IMG/VR virus record: IMGVR_UViG_3300035698_014598
Location: 1 to 33,336 of that record
Strand: one strand, 5' to 3'
Origin: a virus
Length of the DNA: 33,336 nt
Below are positions 22,320 through 27,638 of the stretch, in pieces. Both the position numbers and the translations under genes were made by a program. Each line of letters opens with the position of its first letter. The stretch's first letter is position 1. Under the pieces are notes generated by a model. It was given only the letters and a program-made list of their open reading frames with translations. It ran no database searches and was not told the origin of the DNA.

Positions 22320-22906
22320 GGTTCAACACCGGGTCCAAATATCGTTCCAAAATTATGTGGTTTGTTATTTACCAAACTTTTTCGCCCTGTAATTTCCCAT
22401 GTTACATGTTTAAGTTCAATGAGTTCAAATTTGAATAATTCTTCTAAAATATCCATTCTTGAACCGTCATCCATATTCAGTGCAAGATTAGTATCATCTA
22501 CTGAATATGGAGGTTCAAATAAAATATTTCCAAATTTTAATGTTTCGAGTGTAACAAAAAATTCAGAGTGGAGATCATCTGATATTTTATTTTTGATACA
22601 TAAGTTGTCGTTTTTGACATCCCAATCTTTGACCGGACGAATTTGAATTTTCATATCCGGTGAATTCCAATAGTAAAGATTTAACTTAGTAACACCGGCT
22701 TTAGCTAATTGCGATGTTATTAAATCACTCTCACAGATTACACTTAGAAATTCACGTATCAATTGTTTCAGAATAGCAATCTCTTTTTCAAGCTGCTTTA
22801 TGAGTTGTTGCTGAGTTACATCGAGTGTGTTAAAACACGATATTTCATTTTCGAGAGCTTTAATATATTTTTTTAACTGCTCGATATATTCTGCTTTATC
22901 TGTCAT
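22316..22906 (-). CDS. Coiled-coil protein (196 aa)
   Basis: The first 60 residues form a strong heptad coiled coil (YIEQLKKYIKALENEIS, QLIKQLEKEIAILKQLI). The rest is a mixed alpha/beta domain with a small number of Trp and Pro. Ends TIFGPGVEP. Probably oligomeric. ATGA junction to the downstream gene. No family recognised. Confidence 0.75.
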   Translation of the reverse strand: MTDKAEYIEQLKKYIKALENEISCFNTLDVTQQQLIKQLEKEIAILKQLIREFLSVICESDLITSQLAKAGVTKLNLYYWNSPDMKIQIRPVKDWDVKNDNLCIKNKISDDLHSEFFVTLETLKFGNILFEPPYSVDDTNLALNMDDGSRMDILEELFKFELIELKHVTWEITGRKSLVNNKPHNFGTIFGPGVEP

Positions 22907-22919
22907 AGTTCTTCACTTT

Positions 22920-23261
22920 TTAAATATCAAAGTCATATCCGCATCCATTGCAGACATAACTTCCAAACTCATCCTTTTTTTCAAATTCTGACACCATTTT
23001 ACCGCAATTGATGCAGAAAAATTCCGCTTTCCTTTGACTAAGATCATGATACAGGAATGCGTCAAAACTCCCTGTAGCTTTTGATCTACTGATGTTGATT
23101 TTATGTAATCCATCACCAATCGAACTAACGCGCCCTTTTTTGAAGACAAATTTCCCTGATTTGAAAAGTTCGTCAACAATTTCGCATTCGTTTCTTCCAC
23201 AGTCAAAACAGAATCTGCTGTATTTGACTATCTCTTCCTTTACCATTTCTATAAGTAACAT
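22920..23261 (-). CDS. Zinc-ribbon protein, family C copy 2
   Basis: 113 residues from the ATG at 23261, chosen for GAGGTATTTTAAA upstream and for agreement with its paralogue at 4887; an upstream start at 23411 would run through the previous gene. CxxC pairs at 18-21 (CFDC), 83-86 (CINC) and 104-107 (CNGC), with IVDELFKSGKFVFKKG and GLHKIN between. The two copies are 18 kb apart and clearly homologous, so they are an old duplication. Confidence 0.8.
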   Translation of the reverse strand: MLLIEMVKEEIVKYSRFCFDCGRNECEIVDELFKSGKFVFKKGRVSSIGDGLHKINISRSKATGSFDAFLYHDLSQRKAEFFCINCGKMVSEFEKKDEFGSYVCNGCGYDFDI

Positions 23262-23262
23262 T

Positions 23263-23463
23263 TTAAAATACCTCACAAATTCTCTCACAATCTGACATTG
23301 GGTAGCCACATTGCCATCTGTACACGTGAACACTTTGCTGATATTGCATTCGTGATAATTCAGCACGTACTTCTGTTTTGTTTGGATAGTATGTGCGTAG
23401 AATTTGTCCATTCAGTTCAATAGTTTCGATATAAAACTCCGGCTGTCCCATGTAATTTTTCAT
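23263..23463 (-). CDS. Hypothetical protein (66 aa)
   Basis: Starts behind GGAGGGGAT, one of the strongest ribosome sites of the left module. Sequence MKNYMGQPEFYIETIELNGQ, then a strand/helix part and a Cys-containing end (WQCGYPMSDCERICEVF), three Cys. Its stop is one base before the next ATG. Function unknown. Confidence 0.7.
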   Translation of the reverse strand: MKNYMGQPEFYIETIELNGQILRTYYPNKTEVRAELSRMQYQQSVHVYRWQCGYPMSDCERICEVF

Positions 23464-23465
23464 TA

Positions 23466-23639
23466 TTATCCCCTCCTGTCTCGGTGTTCATTTATAGCAA
23501 CACCGATTTTCCTTTTCATATTACGCGCAAATACTGCTTGTGGAATGCTATTACTAACATTCCGCAGGTTTTCTCTCATAAACTCAAGTTCACGGATTGT
23601 GAACTCAACGTTCATGAGGTCTGAACTTTTTACGTTCAT
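23466..23639 (-). CDS. Small basic protein (57 aa)
   Basis: Start placed at the ATG at 23639, which overlaps the upstream stop as TAATG, with GGAAG further upstream; an ATG at 23657 is possible. Sequence MNVKSSDLMNVEFTIRELEF then a basic helical end (FARNMKRKIGVAINEHRDRRG). Its basic charge contrasts with most neighbours and could suit nucleic-acid binding. The resemblance to short helical DNA-binding proteins is not specific. Confidence 0.6.
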   Translation of the reverse strand: MNVKSSDLMNVEFTIRELEFMRENLRNVSNSIPQAVFARNMKRKIGVAINEHRDRRG

Positions 23640-23914
23640 TAATGTTTTCGCTTCCATTCAAATGTATGAGAGTGGAACTTAACTTTGAGTTTATCAACAT
23701 TGCCACCGGCTGTGATATACTCGTAGATTTCTCCAATCTTTGTTTTGATGATTTCCTGATTCTTTCCTACGTCGATCCATTTGTTGGAATAGATTGTAGA
23801 AAAGACTTCACTGTCACTATTTCGCTCTGGATCGCTTTCTATTGTAAAATCCACGATATTTCCCCTCATGGATTCTACAAATTCTGACAGAGACTTCTTC
23901 CCGAAATTTGTCAT
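23639..23914 (-). CDS. Hypothetical protein (91 aa)
   Basis: First gene downstream of the duplicated pair. MTNFGKKSLSEFVESMRGN, then acidic, with a strand (TIESDP), and ends with LKVKFHSHTFEWKRKH. GGAGAAAACA is the ribosome site. A motif also found before the 24417 gene sits about 50 nt upstream of this start, so it probably begins a transcript with its own promoter. Confidence 0.75.
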   Translation of the reverse strand: MTNFGKKSLSEFVESMRGNIVDFTIESDPERNSDSEVFSTIYSNKWIDVGKNQEIIKTKIGEIYEYITAGGNVDKLKVKFHSHTFEWKRKH

Positions 23915-24072
23915 TGTTTTCTCCAGATTTAACGATCTCCCATCGTTCTCTCATAGCTATACGTGAAACTCTTTTTCGGATTGAACCGGACGCCTTGGAA
24001 CGAAAAAGTTTGGATATTGTATTTTAACAGGGTGGTGCATGATTTCAAGAGGTGTGGGATGGGTGGTAGTAT
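23915..24072 (-). promoter_or_regulatory. Promoter region with hairpin and shared motif
   Basis: 158 nt between genes. Contains an 8-bp inverted repeat, CTTTTTCG at 23971-23978 and CGAAAAAG at 24001-24008, with a 22-nt loop, and, on the minus strand, GGTTCAATCC followed by an A-rich tract and CACGTATAG (about 23957-23990). The same motif occurs before the gene at 24417. A weak TATA-like AAAATACAATAT lies about 24015-24026. Likely promoter and operator of the 23914 gene, possibly also the terminator of the 24073 gene. Confidence 0.45.
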
Positions 24073-24417
24073 TTATAGATTGATAACTCCTGATTTCGTG
24101 TCTTCTGCAATCTCCTTGATGATTTTCGCGTTCTTTGGCAGGATAGCTTCGGAAAGTGCTTCGACTCCCTTGCTGAAGATTTTTCCGTTCTCCATTGGAA
24201 TATGAATAATCACATGCCCCTTGAACATGCTGACACTGATTTTTTCCAGAGTCTCACCTTTTTCCAGCTCTTTCTCCAGAATGTCATAGTTCACTGGAAT
24301 CTTCTTTTCAACCGAATCTTTCCCTTCAGACACCGTGAGCTTACCATTACGCAGCATCTCAAGAACGATTTTTTCTTCTGCCGAGATCTCAAACTTTGTT
24401 GCTTTTGCTTTTGCCAT
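24073..24417 (-). CDS. Duplicated 114-aa protein, copy A
   Basis: 114 residues from the ATG at 24417 (MAKAKATKFEISAEEKIVLE), aligned with copy B; an in-frame extension upstream would lie over the promoter. Residues 1-70 are identical to copy B; nine differences all lie in residues 71-107. Lys/Glu-rich, predicted helix-strand mix with GHVI-[IV] and IPMENGKIF strands and helices near the C-terminus. Markedly GC-richer codons than its neighbours suggest high expression or separate origin. SD GAAGGAAGTGA. No family recognised; could be a DNA-binding or coat-type protein. Confidence 0.85.
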   Translation of the reverse strand: MAKAKATKFEISAEEKIVLEMLRNGKLTVSEGKDSVEKKIPVNYDILEKELEKGETLEKISVSMFKGHVIIHIPMENGKIFSKGVEALSEAILPKNAKIIKEIAEDTKSGVINL

Positions 24418-24544
24418 TGTTTTCACTTCCTTCAATAAATATTTTAACGACTTAATTTGTCGAGTTCTTACAACTATACGTGATTTCTCTTTTTGGATCG
24501 AACCAGAGCTTACGCTATAAAGCAAGAGAAAATAAAAAAAAGTT
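24418..24544 (-). promoter_or_regulatory. Terminator of copy B and promoter of copy A
   Basis: Minus-strand order: T8 (24541-24534) 3 nt after the stop of copy B, an archaeal-type terminator; a TATA box GCTTTATAG (about 24515-24523); then GGTTCGATCC, an A-rich tract and CACGTATAG (about 24472-24502) around the predicted start of RNA; a short CGAC/GTCG hairpin; and the SD. So the two copies are separate transcription units. Confidence 0.6.
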
Positions 24545-24889
24545 TCAGAGGTTGATGACCCCTGATTTCACATCTGCTGCGATCTCCTTGATGATTTTCG
24601 CGTTCTTTGCGGAGACAGCTTCTGCCAGTGCTTCAACGCCCTTTCTGAAGATTTTTCCGTTCTCCATTGGGATGCTCACAATCACATGCCCCTTGAACAT
24701 GCTGACACTAATCTTTTCCAGAGTCTCGCCTTTTTCCAGCTCTTTCTCCAGAATGTCATAGTTCACCGGAATCTTCTTTTCAACCGAATCTTTCCCTTCA
24801 GACACCGTGAGCTTACCATTACGCAGCATCTCAAGAACGATTTTTTCTTCTGCCGAGATCTCAAACTTTGTTGCTTTTGCTTTAGCCAT
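24545..24889 (-). CDS. Duplicated 114-aa protein, copy B
   Basis: 114 residues; 105 identical to copy A. DNA of the first two thirds is almost unchanged even at silent positions, so the duplication is recent or is kept uniform by gene conversion, while the C-terminal third has changed (H72S, S82R, LP93-94SA and others). Strong SD AGGAGATGA 7-8 nt before the ATG. Its own TATA box at 25020-25027 and a structured leader suggest separate control from copy A. Function unknown. Confidence 0.85.
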   Translation of the reverse strand: MAKAKATKFEISAEEKIVLEMLRNGKLTVSEGKDSVEKKIPVNYDILEKELEKGETLEKISVSMFKGHVIVSIPMENGKIFRKGVEALAEAVSAKNAKIIKEIAADVKSGVINL

Positions 24890-24904
24890 TTTCTTTCATC
24901 TCCT

Positions 24905-24998
24905 GTGCTTAACGCGCGTACATAGATAAGACTCTCGTATAAAGAATCAAGAAGAAGAGGATATCAGAACAACCAATACCAGCGACGGCGTTAAGCAC
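24905..24998 (-). promoter_or_regulatory. mRNA leader bounded by 11-bp inverted repeat
   Basis: GTGCTTAACGC at 24905-24915 and its exact complement GCGTTAAGCAC at 24988-24998, 72 nt apart. In the mRNA the first arm would lie at the 5' end (predicted start about 24999, 25 nt from the TATA box) and the second arm ends directly against AGGAGA, the ribosome site. The leader could thus close into a stem next to the SD and control translation of copy B; alternatively the arms are a protein-binding operator. Confidence 0.55.
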
Positions 24999-25017
24999 TT
25001 ACTATCTTGGCAGTTTG

Positions 25018-25029
25018 AGTATATAAAGG
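25018..25029 (-). promoter_or_regulatory. TATA promoter of copy B
   Basis: Minus-strand CCTTTATATACTC with TTTATATA at 25027-25020, matching the archaeal TATA box. The predicted RNA start near 24999 falls exactly at the inverted-repeat arm. It adjoins the first 35-bp direct repeat (from 25043), so repeat-binding proteins could influence it. Confidence 0.65.
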
Positions 25030-25042
25030 TTTTGCAAAGTAT

Positions 25043-25343
25043 TTATTAATAAATAGTAGTGGGATTAGATTTCTTTATTATTAATAAATAGTAGTGGAAT
25101 CAGATATCCTTATTATTAATAAATAGTAATGGGATTAGATTTCCTTATTATTAATAAATAGTAGTGGAAGTTGATTTCCTTATTATTAATAAATAGTAGT
25201 GGAAGTTGATTTCCTTATTATTAATAAATAGTAGTGGAATCAGATTTCTTTATTATTAATAAATAGTAGTGGAATCAGATCTCTTTATTATTAATAAATA
25301 ATAGTGGAAGTGGATTTCCTTATTATTAATAAATAGTAATGGA
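25043..25343. repeat. Nine 35-bp direct repeats (iteron-like)
   Basis: The core TTAATAAATAGTAGTGG starts at 25046 and recurs exactly every 35 nt (25081, 25116, 25151, 25186, 25221, 25256, 25291, 25326); the last copy is truncated. Each copy includes the 10-bp palindrome TTATTAATAA. The variable part after GTGG has a few versions (GATTAGATTTC, AATCAGATTTC, AAGTTGATTTC). Exact spacing, near 3.3 helical turns, and palindromes fit protein-binding iterons of a replication origin or a partition centromere. There are no spacers, so not CRISPR. Confidence 0.8.
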
Positions 25344-25500
25344 GGGGGGTATATGGTAGGGATAGGGGGTATGTATCGCTGTTAAAAATCGCACCCTGTC
25401 GTATACCGGCATAATACACCACGTAATATGGGTGTATACGGGGGTATACCCCCATACCTATACTAATATACTAATATATAACATGTAAAAAAGAGTTTGA
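25344..25500. other. GC-palindrome region beside iterons
   Basis: Non-coding. G-tracts (GGGGGG, TAGGGAT, AGGGGGTAT), then GTATACCGGCATAATAC, then the perfect 14-bp palindrome GGGGGTATACCCCC at 25440-25453 nested in GTATAC repeats, then AT-rich direct repeats ACTAATAT x2. The GC-rich palindromes contrast sharply with the AT-rich iterons. Part of the same putative origin/partition locus. At the right end a T6 run (25492-25487, minus strand) probably terminates the gene at 25501. Confidence 0.6.
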
Positions 25501-26547
25501 TTATAGTTTAATTTTTGGTATTTTGAACTTGTTTTTTGATAGTTTACTTAGTTTGAGAATAGATACCGATATTCCTGTCCCATTTCTTACTTTACTATCT
25601 TTTTTCTGTTTTGGAACTATATTCATTTTAAACGCTGAAGTGCTCAATTTGGTTTTTGGCTTAGTTTTGCGTTTTGTAGGTTTACCTTGTTTTCTAGTTG
25701 TTGTAGAACCCGTTTTCTTCTCCCACATGACATAATCGTTCCATCTGGTCTTTTTCGGGTTGTAGTATGGTTCGTCATTAACATTCTCTTTTATTGTTTC
25801 TTTATCAACTTTGTATTTATCAGTTGGTCTGCCTGCTTTATCAAAGTATACGTAATATCTGCTACTTCTTGGATAAATGTTAATTATTTTTTTAGCAGTT
25901 GCATATTTAAGGTCTTCTTGCTCTACAAGCCCCTTATCGACATATCTTTGATTTTTCGAATCGACCACTAGGTATTCCCGCACTATCCCTTTGAAACTAG
26001 CTTCCTTTCTAATTCCACGAGAGTATTTCGCCACCTTTGGTTTAGTTGAATTTGATTTCTTTCCTTTTGATGATGAATCGTCTACAACAACAGCTTCGAT
26101 TGTATTCGATTCTTTTTTATCACTTGTAGCATTCTTTTTAGCTGACTTACGTTTCCCCTTGGTTTTTGGTTCATCTACAACAACAGCTTCATATCGTTCA
26201 CTTTCATCTTCGGGTTTTTGTTCAGTTACAGTATCATCAATCAAAGTTATAATTGCAGATTTACTTGGCTTGTCATATTTGAATTCATATTTTCGCCCTT
26301 TCATATCATACACATTACTTCCAGATGTTATCATAATTGGTGGGGATGTTAGTTTCGTTCTTGATTCTCCAACCTTTTTAGCGTCTCTGATTGCTGCCGG
26401 TATTGTTTTTTGTGATAGTTGTTTAATTCCTTTGTTTGTTCTTTCCAGAGTTAACATTGGTCTGAAGTTATCTACATTGAGATCTGTTCCGTCTGCTACA
26501 CCATCACCAAAGAATAGATAATAATTTTTATATGTTTTATCCGCCAT
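25501..26547 (-). CDS. Basic protein with conserved C-terminal tail, 1
   Basis: 348 residues from the ATG at 26547 behind GAGGTGATTAAA. N-terminal 100 residues form the most ordered part (YYLFFGDGVADGTDLN, ITSGSNVYDMKGRKYEF). Then a Lys/Ser-rich linker with two copies of the segment EAVVVD[ED], an apparently folded segment (VREYLVVDSKNQRYVDKG, YYVYFDKAGRPTDKY), a basic low-complexity stretch, and the end FKIPKIKL. The tail matches those of the next two genes. Likely a structural or DNA-packing protein (inference). Confidence 0.8.
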   Translation of the reverse strand: MADKTYKNYYLFFGDGVADGTDLNVDNFRPMLTLERTNKGIKQLSQKTIPAAIRDAKKVGESRTKLTSPPIMITSGSNVYDMKGRKYEFKYDKPSKSAIITLIDDTVTEQKPEDESERYEAVVVDEPKTKGKRKSAKKNATSDKKESNTIEAVVVDDSSSKGKKSNSTKPKVAKYSRGIRKEASFKGIVREYLVVDSKNQRYVDKGLVEQEDLKYATAKKIINIYPRSSRYYVYFDKAGRPTDKYKVDKETIKENVNDEPYYNPKKTRWNDYVMWEKKTGSTTTRKQGKPTKRKTKPKTKLSTSAFKMNIVPKQKKDSKVRNGTGISVSILKLSKLSKNKFKIPKIKL

Positions 26548-26557
26548 TTTAATCACC

Positions 26558-27577
26558 TCATATTTTCATCCGTGGAAATTTTATCTTACCTATTTTTATA
26601 CCTGCAAACTTTGGAGTCGATACTTTTACAGAGTTTGTTGACATTGGATTTTTAATATTCATCTTTGTTAGTGGTTTCTTTATTTCTGCTTTTACATTAC
26701 CAAAGTTAAATCCAGTTGTTTTTATAGAACTCTTTTGAATTCTCTTTTTTGGTGCATATTGTTTTTGTTTTGTAGTAACTCTCTTTGTAGTTCGTTTCTT
26801 TCCACTCACTCTTTTTCTCATTGCTTCTTCACCTATAGCTTGTTCATTTCTTATTTTATCTATAACATCATCTTTTAATTTTTTAAACATGCCATTTGAA
26901 AAAATATACTCAGTGTTCAAATCATAATCGTCAACACCCCTTGTGAATATGAATTTTTGTTTTGTCAATTCTTTCATATTGTCATCTTTTATATTTGATG
27001 TCAGTATATCTACTTCCTGTTGTGATAGTGGTTCAAATGAAGATGCAACATTTTTAACATGCCCACCAACAAATGTATTGAAATTCTTTTCAGAGTTGTT
27101 CAAATCACTCTTCGATAATTTGCCTACATCGTCGAGTGATTTAAGTAGAGCAGATGGATTCTGTTTCGATGATTTAGCCTTCTCAGGTTTAACAAATTCT
27201 TTTGCCTTCTTTTTAGATGACTCCGATTTTGGAAAGCTTTCTCCTTCTTTTATCATGGTATCAGGTATAGTTTGTCCAGCTTTCTTAGTTCCTTTTTCAT
27301 ATAGTTGATATCTATTTTTGTTTGCACTCTTATCAATTGCAAAATCTTTTTCTTGTCTTGCAGCAGAAGCAACCCCATTTTTATCAATTAAACTATAAAC
27401 ATTTATGATAGCTTCATATGGTTCTTCTTCAACTTTTATTTCAAACTTTTTTTCCTTTCTATTTCTTCTGCTTACTTTATCTCCACTGCCTTCTGAGCTT
27501 GGTTGCGGATAAGCATCATTTTTGAAATACTTATATATATTTCTTCCCGACTCTTCATCATATTCAGGTTTCACCAT
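26558..27577 (-). CDS. Basic protein with conserved C-terminal tail, 2
   Basis: 339 residues from the ATG at 27577 behind CGGTGAT, with a TATA box at 27616-27623. N-terminus MVKPEYDEESGRNIYKYF, a basic region, EEPYEAIINVYSLIDKNG, then a Lys/Ser linker, a helical segment (LSQQEVDILTSNIKDDNM), FTRGVDDYDLNTEYIFSNG and a highly basic C-terminal 80 residues ending IKFPRMKI. Composition and tail parallel 25501-26547 and 27639-29276. Confidence 0.8.
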   Translation of the reverse strand: MVKPEYDEESGRNIYKYFKNDAYPQPSSEGSGDKVSRRNRKEKKFEIKVEEEPYEAIINVYSLIDKNGVASAARQEKDFAIDKSANKNRYQLYEKGTKKAGQTIPDTMIKEGESFPKSESSKKKAKEFVKPEKAKSSKQNPSALLKSLDDVGKLSKSDLNNSEKNFNTFVGGHVKNVASSFEPLSQQEVDILTSNIKDDNMKELTKQKFIFTRGVDDYDLNTEYIFSNGMFKKLKDDVIDKIRNEQAIGEEAMRKRVSGKKRTTKRVTTKQKQYAPKKRIQKSSIKTTGFNFGNVKAEIKKPLTKMNIKNPMSTNSVKVSTPKFAGIKIGKIKFPRMKI

Positions 27578-27615
27578 ATTTCTATCACCGTTAACACTCT
27601 TCTGTTTATTCAACT

Positions 27616-27637
27616 ATTTATAACTTTCTGAAAAAAA
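27616..27637 (-). promoter_or_regulatory. Terminator of 27639 gene and TATA box of next
   Basis: Minus strand: T7 (27637-27631) right after the stop of the 27639 gene, then TTATAAAT (27623-27616). Termination and a new start are thus packed in 22 nt. Predicted RNA start is about 27595, giving an 18-nt leader with GGTGAT. Confidence 0.6.
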
Positions 27638-27638
27638 T

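Noticed and set aside
24472-24508. tRNA gene suggested by GGTTCGATCC
   Set aside because: The loop is one base short of a T-arm and no acceptor, D-arm or anticodon arm can be found around it.
25043-25343. CRISPR array
   Set aside because: The 35-nt units are contiguous; only about ten bases vary between copies and the variants recur, so there are no spacers.
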